Below, in pieces: positions 55,327 to 63,447 of a stretch of 64,000 nucleotides of DNA (position 1 is its first letter; the number at the start of each line of letters is the position of its first letter). The position numbers were made by a program, and so were the translations under genes. The stretch comes from RPQJ01 sp963762315 (lineage in GTDB: Bacteria; Pseudomonadota; Gammaproteobacteria; Steroidobacterales; Steroidobacteraceae): NCBI GenBank assembly GCA_963762315.1, contig CAVXKO010000003.1, positions 620,001-684,000 on the forward strand. Reading direction: 5' to 3'. A model generated the notes under the pieces. That model ran no database searches and was not told the DNA's origin. It worked only from the letters and a program-made list of their open reading frames with translations.

Positions 55327-56825
55327 AGCCCCAGATTCCTCCCGCGCTGTTCACGCCCCAGCCGCTGCCCTTGCGGCAGGACCCGGCGATGGACCCGCTC
55401 GACATCGCGCGCGCTGCGCTGTTCGCGCCGGCGGAACTCGACGAGGATCGCGTTGCGCGAGTGCTCGGCGACGTCATGGGCTACGCGGTCGATCACGCGG
55501 ACGTGTATTTCCAGGCGACGCGCGAGGAGTCGTGGTCGCTCGAGGACGGCATCGTCAAGGACGGCGCCCACAGCATCGACCAGGGCGTGGGCGTGAGGGC
55601 CCTCGCGGGCGAGAAGACCGGTTTCGCGTATTCCGACGAGATCGTGCTCCCGGCCCTGATGGAGGCTGCTCACGCCGCGCGGGCGATTTCTCGCGCGGGC
55701 TCCGCGGGCAGCCTGCAAGCCTGGCACGCGACGGGTGGCCGCCGGCTGTACCTGCCGATCGACCCGGTCGAGACGCTCGACGATCCCGCCAAGGTAAAGC
55801 TGCTCGAGGCGATCGACCGCGAAGCGCGCGCGCTCGATTCGCGCATCACGCAGGTGATGGCGAGCCTCGCGGCGTCGCACGACACGATCCTCGTGATGGC
55901 GAGCGACGGCACGCTCGCGGCGGACGTGCGTCCGCTGGTGCGTCTCAACGTCAGCGTGATCATCGAGCACGACGGGCGCCGCGAACAGGGTTACGCGGGC
56001 GGAGGCGGGCGCTTCGCCTACACCGAATTTCTCGCCTCGGAGCGCTGGCGCCAGCTGGTGCGCGAAGCCGTGCGCACCGCGCAGGTGAATCTCGAGGCGG
56101 TGCCCGCGCCGGCCGGCACGATGAACGTGGTCCTCGGCTCGGGCTGGCCCGGCGTGCTGCTGCACGAAGCGGTCGGCCACGGCCTCGAAGGAGATTTCAA
56201 TCGCAAGGGCACGTCGGCTTTCAGCGGCCGCATCGGCCAGCAGGTTGCCGCGGCCGGTGTCACCGTGGTCGACGACGGTACGCTCACGGCGCGACGGGGC
56301 TCGCTCAACGTCGACGACGAAGGCACGCCCACGCAGTGCACCACCCTGATCGAGAACGGCATCCTGCGCGGCTACCTGCAGGACAAGCTCAACGCGCGGC
56401 TGATGGGCGTGAAGCCGACGGGCAACGGCCGGCGCGAGTCGTTCGCGCACCTGACGATGCCGCGCATGACCAACACCTACATGCTGCCGGGACAGCATGC
56501 GCCCGAGGAAATCATCGCGTCCGTCGACAAGGGCCTGTACTGCCGCAACTTCGGCGGCGGCCAGGTCGACATCACTTCCGGCAAGTTCGTGTTCTCGGCC
56601 AGCGAGGCCTACCTGATCGAGAACGGCAAGCTCGGCGCTCCGGTGAAGGGCGCGACGCTCATCGGCAACGGCCCCGACGTGATGACGCGCATCACCATGG
56701 TCGGCAACGACCTGAAGCTCGACGATGGCGTCGGCACCTGCGGCAAGGAAGGGCAGGACGTCCCGGTCGGCGTCGGGCAGCCGACGCTGCGCGTAGACGG
56801 GATCACGGTGGGGGGCACCGGCTGA
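55323..56825 (+). CDS. tldD: Metalloprotease TldD
   Basis: Zinc subunit of the TldD/TldE protease that matures microcin/RiPP-like peptides and processes CcdA; 500 residues from ATG 55323 (an internal ATG at 55389, MDPLDIARAALF, is plausible and would remove a Pro-rich start). Zinc motif HEAVGHGLEGD and the later Cys ligand in NFGGGQVDITSGKFVFSASE are present. Its partner PmbA/TldE is encoded at 60664, separated by inserted genes. Confidence 0.95.
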   Translation: MKPQIPPALFTPQPLPLRQDPAMDPLDIARAALFAPAELDEDRVARVLGDVMGYAVDHADVYFQATREESWSLEDGIVKDGAHSIDQGVGVRALAGEKTGFAYSDEIVLPALMEAAHAARAISRAGSAGSLQAWHATGGRRLYLPIDPVETLDDPAKVKLLEAIDREARALDSRITQVMASLAASHDTILVMASDGTLAADVRPLVRLNVSVIIEHDGRREQGYAGGGGRFAYTEFLASERWRQLVREAVRTAQVNLEAVPAPAGTMNVVLGSGWPGVLLHEAVGHGLEGDFNRKGTSAFSGRIGQQVAAAGVTVVDDGTLTARRGSLNVDDEGTPTQCTTLIENGILRGYLQDKLNARLMGVKPTGNGRRESFAHLTMPRMTNTYMLPGQHAPEEIIASVDKGLYCRNFGGGQVDITSGKFVFSASEAYLIENGKLGAPVKGATLIGNGPDVMTRITMVGNDLKLDDGVGTCGKEGQDVPVGVGQPTLRVDGITVGGTG

Positions 56826-56847
56826 GGCCGGGGCACGGCAGCAAGCG

Positions 56848-57066
56848 ATGTGGATTCCGCGCCCCATCTACGAAGCGATGCCCTACGTGTTCGCGGGGGC
56901 CGGGTCGGCCTTGATCGTGATCGCATTCGAAGTCGAGCGCGCGCCGCACGGCCTGTTCATGGCGCTCGGCGGCGGCCTGGTGACGCTGGGGCTGGTGCTC
57001 TGGATGAAGCGCCGCGATTACCGCACGACGCACACGGAGTACGATCCGAACTCGCTCGACAAGTAG
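56848..57066 (+). CDS. Small two-helix membrane protein, unknown
   Basis: 72 residues, MWIPRPIYEAMPYVFAGAGS. Two hydrophobic segments (YVFAGAGSALIVIAFEV and GLFMALGGGLVTLGLVLWM), followed by a basic RRDY and a polar tail. No family recognised. GGCACGGCAGCAAGCG lies upstream, with no strong ribosome-binding site. It starts 22 bases after tldD and ends 4 bases before the convergent AAA-FHA gene. Confidence 0.65.
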   Translation: MWIPRPIYEAMPYVFAGAGSALIVIAFEVERAPHGLFMALGGGLVTLGLVLWMKRRDYRTTHTEYDPNSLDK

Positions 57067-57070
57067 CGGT

Positions 57071-58336
57071 TCACGTCTCGCGCTCTTCCTCGGTCTCCCC
57101 CTCGGCATCCTCGGTGTCCGCTTCATCGAGCACCATCGTGCGCGTTGCGCGCTCTTCCTCGAGTGTCGCCGGGTCGGTCTTGAAGTACGTGACTTCGTGC
57201 GTGCCGAACTTGAGGACGTCCCCGTCGGAGAGCTTGTGGCGCCGGACGCGCTTGCCGTTGAGGGACACGCCGTTGGTGCTGTTGAGGTCCTCGACCACGC
57301 TGCCATCGACGGTCGTCACGACCTGGGCGTGATGGCGGCTCACGAACTTGCTGTCGATCTGCAGTTCGTTGTCCGAGGTGCGGCCGACCACGACGCGTCC
57401 CGGCGTCAGGAACGTCTCGCTGATGTGCGTGCCCTTCAGCGACAGCACCAGCCGCCCCACGGGCATTTGCGCGTGCGGCGCGGTGTCGTCGATGTCCGGC
57501 CGCAGGTGCGTGTGCGTGCGCGCCGCGAATTCGACCCACTGCAGCTCGGCGATGGCGGCGCGCAGGTCCGCGAGCGACACCGTGGCGCGGTCCTGTGCGA
57601 AGGCCGCCAGCAGCGCCGTGTCGCAGAGCGTGTTGACGAGGCGGGGCGTGCCGCCCGTGTAGCGGAAGAGCTCGGGGTACGTCTCGGGCTCGAAGATCTC
57701 GCGGCCCTCCGCGCCCGCCACGTCGAGACGGTGGCGCACGTAGTGGCCCATGTCCGCCTCGCTGAGCGGCGTGAGGTGGAAGCGCAGGCGCACGCGCTGC
57801 TTGAGCTGCACGAGCTCCGCCGAGTCGAGCTTGTCGTTCAGCTCCGGCTGGCCGGCGAGGATGATGCGCAGGACCTTTTCCTTCGTCGTCTCGACGCCGG
57901 AGAGCAGGCGCACTTCCTCGAGCACCTTGTTGCTCAGGTTCTGCGCCTCGTCCACGATCAGCAGCACCTTGCGGCCGTTCGAGTACTGCTCGATGAGGAA
58001 GTTGTTGAGCGTCGCGAGCAGTTCCGCCTTGCGCATGCGGAACGGGCTGTAGCCGAACTGCGCGAGCACCGTCTGCAGGAACTCGATGGGCGAGACCTGC
58101 GTCTGGTTGATCTGGGCGACGACGACGTCCTGCTCGATTTCCTTCAGGAACGTCTCGATCAGCGTCGTCTTGCCCGAGCCGATCTCGCCGGTGATCACGA
58201 CGAACCCGTCCGTGAACCAGATCGTCGACTCCATGTACGCCTTGGCGCGGGAGTGGATCTGGCTCAGGTACAGGAAGGCCGGGTCCGGGCTGAGCCGGAA
58301 GGGCAGTTCCTTGAGCGCGAAGTGTTCGAGGTACAT
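57071..58336 (-). CDS. ExeA/GspA-type AAA ATPase fused to an FHA domain
   Basis: 421 residues. The N-terminus MYLEHFALKELPFRLSPDPA is the ExeA-like start; Walker A GEIGSGKTT (50-58), Walker B LLIVDEAQNLS (125-133), TGGTPRLVNTLCDTAL (sensor 2 region). A forkhead-associated domain occupies about 295-385 (VVGRTSDNELQIDSKFVSRH, DLNSTNGVSLNGKRV), and the tail is acidic and Thr-rich (about 390-421). ExeA-type ATPases help insert secretins or act in exopolysaccharide/PEP-CTERM systems; FHA binds phosphothreonine. It is not near a secretion cluster here. Reverse strand, between tldD and purK. Confidence 0.88.
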   Translation of the reverse strand: MYLEHFALKELPFRLSPDPAFLYLSQIHSRAKAYMESTIWFTDGFVVITGEIGSGKTTLIETFLKEIEQDVVVAQINQTQVSPIEFLQTVLAQFGYSPFRMRKAELLATLNNFLIEQYSNGRKVLLIVDEAQNLSNKVLEEVRLLSGVETTKEKVLRIILAGQPELNDKLDSAELVQLKQRVRLRFHLTPLSEADMGHYVRHRLDVAGAEGREIFEPETYPELFRYTGGTPRLVNTLCDTALLAAFAQDRATVSLADLRAAIAELQWVEFAARTHTHLRPDIDDTAPHAQMPVGRLVLSLKGTHISETFLTPGRVVVGRTSDNELQIDSKFVSRHHAQVVTTVDGSVVEDLNSTNGVSLNGKRVRRHKLSDGDVLKFGTHEVTYFKTDPATLEEERATRTMVLDEADTEDAEGETEEERET

Positions 58337-58440
58337 GTAATGCTCCGGACGCTACTATAAGGGACGCGCCCGGGTCGGGGAAAAAGGGGTCGGTCACAGA
58401 TTCGCAAGGGGTCTGCCGCGGTTGCGCGCCGCAAGCCGGT

Positions 58441-59526
58441 TCAGCGCGGCAGGAGCCTCTGCACCCGCTTCACGAGGCGGTCGCGCTCGGCGGCCGTCCG
58501 GGCGACGATCGTGCAATGCCCGATCTTGCGGCCCGGCCTGGCGGATTTCCCGTAGTCGTGGAAGTGCACGCCCGGCAACGCCATGACCTGGTCGCGGTCG
58601 GGCATCGACCCGATGAAATTCACCATGGCGGCGTAGCCGACCGCTCTGGTGTCCCCGAGCGGCAGGCCGAGGATCGCGCGCAGGTGGTTCTCGAACTGCG
58701 AAGTGGCCGCGCCCTCGATCGTCCAGTGCCCCGAGTTGTGCACGCGCGGCGCCATTTCGTTGGCGACGAGGCGGCCCTTCTGCACGAAGAACTCGATGGT
58801 CAGGATGCCGGCGTAGTCGAAGTACCGGAGCAGTTTCCCGAGGTGCCGTTCGGCTGCCTTCTGCAGGGCCGCGCTGCGGAGGGGCGCAACGGTCACGCGC
58901 AGGATGCCTTCGCGGTGGGTGTTGTCGACGATCGGGTAGGCGCGCACTTCGCCGCGCGTGCTGCGCGCGCCGATGATCGAGATTTCGCGATCGAACTTCA
59001 CGAATCCCTCGAGGATCAGCGGCACCCCGCCGAGCGCCTGCCATGCGGGATCGACGTCCGCGGTCTTGCGGAGGTAGTGCTGGCCCTTGCCGTCGTACCC
59101 GAGCCGCCGCGTCTTCAGCACGCTCGGCAGCCCGATGGTCGCGACCGCAGCGCGCAGGTCCTCGAGCGAGTCGACGGCGCGGAATGGCGGGGTGGGTATG
59201 CCGAGCTTCGTGAACAGTTCCTTCTCGAGCAGCCGATCCTGCGAAACGCGCAGCGCCTCGACCGGCGGCAGGCACGTGCGCGACTTCGACACGGCATTGA
59301 GCGCGCTCACCGGCACGTTCTCGAATTCGTAGGTGACGAGGTCGACGTCCGCGGCAAGGCGCTGCAGGCTCGTCGGATCGTCGAACGCCCCGGTGACGAT
59401 CGGCCCCACCTGGCCGCCGGGCGAGTCCGCGCTCGAGTCGAGGAACTGGAACTGGAGCGCGAGCGGATAGCCCGCGAGGGCCAGCATGCGTCCGAGCTGG
59501 CCGGCGCCGATGATGCCGATCTTCAT
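58441..59526 (-). CDS. purK: N5-carboxyaminoimidazole ribonucleotide synthase
   Basis: ATP-grasp enzyme of purine synthesis, 361 residues. MKIGIIGAGQLGRMLALAGY is the family start; VTYEFENVPVSAL, KTRRLGYDGKGQHYL and EMAPRVHNSGHWTIEGA are characteristic. It produces N5-CAIR for PurE, encoded just upstream and overlapping by ATGA (59523-59526). Confidence 0.95.
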   Translation of the reverse strand: MKIGIIGAGQLGRMLALAGYPLALQFQFLDSSADSPGGQVGPIVTGAFDDPTSLQRLAADVDLVTYEFENVPVSALNAVSKSRTCLPPVEALRVSQDRLLEKELFTKLGIPTPPFRAVDSLEDLRAAVATIGLPSVLKTRRLGYDGKGQHYLRKTADVDPAWQALGGVPLILEGFVKFDREISIIGARSTRGEVRAYPIVDNTHREGILRVTVAPLRSAALQKAAERHLGKLLRYFDYAGILTIEFFVQKGRLVANEMAPRVHNSGHWTIEGAATSQFENHLRAILGLPLGDTRAVGYAAMVNFIGSMPDRDQVMALPGVHFHDYGKSARPGRKIGHCTIVARTAAERDRLVKRVQRLLPR

Positions 59527-60026
59527 GGCGCGGGCGGGGGAACGCGCGGGTCCGGCTGGGCGAGGACCTTGTCGGTCTGCGCCTTGCGGAACGCGTCGAG
59601 CGCCTCGCGAATCTTCGGGTGCTGGTTGCTCAGGATCGAGGCTGCGAGCAGCGCGGCGTTCGTGGCGCCGGCGACGCCGATCGCCATGGTGCCGACGGGG
59701 ATGCCGGCCGGCATCTGCACGATGGAGAGCAGCGAATCGAGGCCGTTCAGGGTCTTCGATTGCACGGGCACCCCGAGCACGGGCAGGGATGTCTTGGAGG
59801 CCGTCATGCCGGGCAGGTGGGCCGCGCCGCCGGCGCCCGCAATGAGGACCTGCAGGCCGCGCTCGCGGGCCGTGGCCGCGTACTCGAAGAGGAGGTCCGG
59901 CGTGCGATGCGCCGAGACGACGCGCACCTCGTGCGGCACGCCGAGACGCTCGAGGGTCTCGGCGGCGGACTTGAGGGTCTCCCAGTCGGAGGTCGACCCC
60001 ATGATGATGCCCACGAGCGGTTTCAC
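59523..60026 (-). CDS. purE: N5-carboxyaminoimidazole ribonucleotide mutase
   Basis: Class I PurE, 167 residues. GTG 60026 gives MKPLVGIIMGSTSDWETLKS; active-site SAHRTPDLLFEYA, and GAGGAAHLPGMTASKTSLPV (the carboxylate site) are intact. Converts the product of PurK to CAIR. Together they form a two-gene reverse-strand operon. Confidence 0.95.
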   Translation of the reverse strand: MKPLVGIIMGSTSDWETLKSAAETLERLGVPHEVRVVSAHRTPDLLFEYAATARERGLQVLIAGAGGAAHLPGMTASKTSLPVLGVPVQSKTLNGLDSLLSIVQMPAGIPVGTMAIGVAGATNAALLAASILSNQHPKIREALDAFRKAQTDKVLAQPDPRVPPPAP

Positions 60027-60057
60027 CGCGGCATTGTACACGTTCGGCGACAAAAAC

Positions 60058-60576
60058 CTAGTTTTCGGCGGGTTCCAGGGCAGTGCGGAGACGCCGGAAC
60101 AGCTGCCGGGACGCCGCCGGCGGGCGGGCCGCCACCTGTTCGGCACGGGCCTGGCGGACGAGCGAGCGCATCTGCTGCAGCTCAGCGGCCGGCACCAGCG
60201 TACCGAGTTCGGTCCACGCTTCCGGCTCGTCGGCCAGCAGCCGCTCGCGCCACCGTTCGATCGCGTGCTCGCTGCGGACCCGCTGCCGGTCCCTCTCGCC
60301 GCGCTTCGCCAGTGTTTCACGGATGGGGTCGGCGTCGATCTTGCGCAGGATCTTGCCGATGTACATCTCCTGGCGCAGGCGGGCCCCGTGGCTGGTGATG
60401 GTCCGGCAGAGGTCGACCGCGTCGCGCAGGTTCTCGGGGAGGTCGAGTGCATCGAGCTCCGCCTGGGGCAGTTCGACGAGCGCGACGCCGAGGTCCCGCA
60501 GGTCGCGGTCCTGGCGCTTCAATTCGCTCTTGCTGGGGCCCTCGTCCCGGTCGTCGAAATCCCGCGGTTCGTTCAT
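60058..60576 (-). CDS. darP: Ribosome-associated protein DarP (YjgA)
   Basis: Late 50S assembly factor (DUF615), 172 residues. MNEPRDFDDRDEGPSKSELK, then ELPQAELDALDLPENLRDAV and RQEMYIGKILRKIDADPIRE are the family signature. Here it is divergent from pmbA, its usual neighbour in gammaproteobacteria. Confidence 0.92.
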   Translation of the reverse strand: MNEPRDFDDRDEGPSKSELKRQDRDLRDLGVALVELPQAELDALDLPENLRDAVDLCRTITSHGARLRQEMYIGKILRKIDADPIRETLAKRGERDRQRVRSEHAIERWRERLLADEPEAWTELGTLVPAAELQQMRSLVRQARAEQVAARPPAASRQLFRRLRTALEPAEN

Positions 60577-60663
60577 CGTGCCTCCTATTTGATGCTAGCA
60601 CGGGCGGGGCCGGGGCCGCGGCCACTGCTAGAATCCGCATCTTTCGCCACAGGCGTCCGCATC

Positions 60664-62016
60664 ATGGCCTCGACCGAACGCTCGCCCGCACTTGCCGCCG
60701 ACGGCGCCGACCTGCTCGCGCTGGTGGAACTCGCGCTGGCCGAGGCGAAGACCCTGGGCGCTGCGCAGGCGGAAGCCGCGGTGAGCATGGACGTGGGCCT
60801 CAGCGTGTCCGCACGTCTCGGCGAAGTGGAGACCGTGGAGTACCAGCGCGATCGCGGCATGGGCGTGACCGTGTACTTCGGCACGCGCAAGGGCACCGCG
60901 AGCACGGCGGACCTGAGCGCTGCGGGCCTGCGCGAAACGGTGGCGAAGGCCTGCAGCATCGCGCGCTTCACCGCCGAGGACGAATGCGCGGGCCTGCCGG
61001 ATCCCGACATGCTCGCGAAGGACGTGCCGGACCTCGATCTCTCGCATCCCTGGGACATCACGCCCGAGCGCGCGTGCGAGATGGCCATCGCGTGCGAAGC
61101 AGCGGCGATGGCGGTCGACAAGCGCATCACGAACTCGGAAGGCGCAGGCGTCAGCACGCATCGCGGCGTGCGCGCTTACGGCAATTCGCTCGGCTTCCTC
61201 GGCGCGTATCCGGGCACGGCGCACAGCATCAGCTGCTCGGTGCTCGGCTCGGAGGGCGAGCACATGGAGCGCGACTACTGGTACAGCACGGCGCGCGACT
61301 GGCGCGAACTCGAGGACGCCGAGAGCGTGGGCCGGCGCAGCGGCGAGCGGGCGGTGCGGCGCCTCGGCGCGCGCAAGCTCGCGACACAGAAGGCGCCGGT
61401 GCTGTACGGGCCGGACGTGGCGCGCGGCCTCATCGGGCATTTCCTCGGCGCGATCCGCGGCGGCAGCCAGTATCGCCGCTCGTCATTCCTGCTCGATGCC
61501 GCGGGCACGCAGGTGTTTCCCGGCTGGTTCTCGCTCTCGGAGCGGCCGCACCTGCCGAAGGCGCTCGCCAGCGCGCCGTTCGACCACGAGGGCGTCGCCA
61601 CGCACGACCGCGAGATCGTCTCGGGCGGCGTGCTGCTCGGTTACGTGCTCTCCACCTATTCTGCGCGCAAGCTCGGCCTGAAGACGACCGGCAACGCGGG
61701 CGGCAACTACAACGTCCTCGTGCACGGCCGCGGCAGGGATTTCGACGGCATGCTGGCGCAGCTCGGGCGCGGCCTCTACGTCACGGAGCTGATGGGGCAG
61801 GGCGTCAACGGCGTCACCGGCGACTACTCGCGCGGCGCGGCCGGCTTCTGGGTCGAGGACGGCAAGCTCGCCTATCCGGTGCACGAGGTCACGGTGGCCG
61901 GCAACCTCAAGGATCTTTTCCAGCACATCGTCGACGCGGGTTCCGACATCGACGTGCGCGGCGGCATCCGCACGGGCTCGATCCTCATCGAGGAAATGAC
62001 CGTCGCGGGCGAATAG
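60664..62016 (+). CDS. pmbA: TldD partner PmbA (TldE)
   Basis: 450 residues, non-metal subunit of the TldD/TldE protease. VETVEYQRDRGMGVTVYFGT, RSSFLLDAAGTQVFP, and KTTGNAGGNYNVLVHGRGRD match PmbA. It lacks the HExxxH zinc motif, as expected. ATG 60664 (MASTERSPALAADGADLLAL). TAGAAT at 60629 may be a promoter -10. Its end is 12 bases from the convergent yihY. Confidence 0.94.
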   Translation: MASTERSPALAADGADLLALVELALAEAKTLGAAQAEAAVSMDVGLSVSARLGEVETVEYQRDRGMGVTVYFGTRKGTASTADLSAAGLRETVAKACSIARFTAEDECAGLPDPDMLAKDVPDLDLSHPWDITPERACEMAIACEAAAMAVDKRITNSEGAGVSTHRGVRAYGNSLGFLGAYPGTAHSISCSVLGSEGEHMERDYWYSTARDWRELEDAESVGRRSGERAVRRLGARKLATQKAPVLYGPDVARGLIGHFLGAIRGGSQYRRSSFLLDAAGTQVFPGWFSLSERPHLPKALASAPFDHEGVATHDREIVSGGVLLGYVLSTYSARKLGLKTTGNAGGNYNVLVHGRGRDFDGMLAQLGRGLYVTELMGQGVNGVTGDYSRGAAGFWVEDGKLAYPVHEVTVAGNLKDLFQHIVDAGSDIDVRGGIRTGSILIEEMTVAGE

Positions 62017-62028
62017 CCCGCCTGAGCG

Positions 62029-63375
62029 TCAGCCTTGGGGGCGGATCAGGTCGCGCAGCGTCCGGTCCCGCGTGGCGGCACGCAACGCGTCGTCCGCTAG
62101 CTGCGTGGCGGCATCGGCCGCGGGGACCGCACGCGGCTCCGGCCGTCGCGGGTCCGGCACTTCGTGGCGGATGGCATCGAGGATCGACGCGAGCGTGATG
62201 TTCGAAAGGTCCTGCGCCGGGGCGATCGTGTCCTCCTCGGTGCTGAGCACGAGGCCGTGGTCCTCGAGGGCCGAGATCACTTCGCCGAGTACCGTCGCGG
62301 GCACGTCCAGGCGGTCGGCCAGGTCGCTCATGCCCCAGCGCGGCCCGGCGTCGAGGAATCGTTCCCCGATCAGGTACATCGCGGACATGGCGATGCGCTC
62401 GCGCAGTGCGCCGGTCATCGGAATCTCGCCGTGGCCCGTGCGCAGGTGCTCCGGGTGCTGCACGTAGAACGACAGCTGCGCGCCGAGCAGCACGATCAAC
62501 CAGCTGAGGTACAGCCACAGCAGGAACAGCAGCACGACGGCGAAGCCGGCGTAGATCGCCGCGGTCTTCGCCGAATACACGACGATGCGCGTGAACAGCG
62601 CGCCCACCATCGCCCACAGCGCGCCGCCGAACAGCGCGCCGACGAACGCGGGCCCGTGGCGCACCTTGGTGTTCGGCATGTACGTGTACAGGAACCAGAA
62701 CAGCCCGATGATCAGCACATACGGCGCGAAATGGCCTCGCTGGCTGGCGTGGCCGGTCGCGAGGCCCGACAGCTTGGCGACCACTTCGCTCGCCTCGAAC
62801 TGCGCGAGCAGCACCATGGCGAACACGCCGATCACGGGCCCGACGATCAGCACGACGAGGTATTCGCTGATGCGCCGGGCGAGGCTGCGCGGCCGGTCCA
62901 CGTGCCAGGTGAAGTTCAGCGCCTCCTCGATCTTCTGGACCATCGAGATGACGGTGTAGAGCAGGAACGCGAAGCCGATGGTGCCGAGCAGGGTGCCCTG
63001 CACGTTCTGCACGAACTGCATGATCTTCGCGGTCAGCTCGAACCCCTGCTTGCCGAGCGGCCGCAGGAACTCGTAGAGCACTGGCTCGAGTTCGCGGTTG
63101 TAGCCGAATGCCTTGAGCACGGAAAAGGCCACCGCCGCGATCGGCACGATGGCGAACAGGGTCGAATAGACGAGGCTCATCGCGCGCATGCCGAGGTCGC
63201 CGCGCGCGAAATCGCGCAGCAGCGCATAGACGTAGCGCAGCGGGATGGCAATCCATTCCACCGCCCGGCTGCCGAGTTCCTCGGGCAGGTCGAAGAGCAG
63301 GCGTTCGACCTTGAGATGCAGGGCGGGGAGCACGGGGTGCGGGTTCTTCCTTGTGGGACGGCGAAAGCGTTGCAC
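62029..63375 (-). CDS. yihY: YihY/virulence factor BrkB-family membrane protein
   Basis: 448 residues. A cytosolic start, then about six membrane helices (residues ~65-300; AMSLVYSTLFAIVPIAAVAF, LGTIGFAFLLYTVISMV, VLLFLLWLYLSWLIVLLGA with family block QLSFY). The C-terminal ~130 residues look like a winged-helix domain (MSDLADRLDVPATVLGEVIS) before an Ala/Arg-rich tail. Formerly mislabelled RNase BN; function unknown. Confidence 0.88.
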   Translation of the reverse strand: MQRFRRPTRKNPHPVLPALHLKVERLLFDLPEELGSRAVEWIAIPLRYVYALLRDFARGDLGMRAMSLVYSTLFAIVPIAAVAFSVLKAFGYNRELEPVLYEFLRPLGKQGFELTAKIMQFVQNVQGTLLGTIGFAFLLYTVISMVQKIEEALNFTWHVDRPRSLARRISEYLVVLIVGPVIGVFAMVLLAQFEASEVVAKLSGLATGHASQRGHFAPYVLIIGLFWFLYTYMPNTKVRHGPAFVGALFGGALWAMVGALFTRIVVYSAKTAAIYAGFAVVLLFLLWLYLSWLIVLLGAQLSFYVQHPEHLRTGHGEIPMTGALRERIAMSAMYLIGERFLDAGPRWGMSDLADRLDVPATVLGEVISALEDHGLVLSTEEDTIAPAQDLSNITLASILDAIRHEVPDPRRPEPRAVPAADAATQLADDALRAATRDRTLRDLIRPQG

Positions 63376-63447
63376 GGCGCGCCCATGCAGGCAAGGGCTG
63401 GGCGATAATCAGCCGCCCGCACCCGGGTCTCTTTCCAGGCCGTAACG

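Noticed and set aside
58370..58405. G-rich word AAAAAGGGGTCGGTCAC between the AAA-FHA gene and purK as another REP-like unit
   Set aside because: It only loosely resembles the AGGGGACA units at 26520 and has no inverted partner nearby, so I cannot support it as a repeat.
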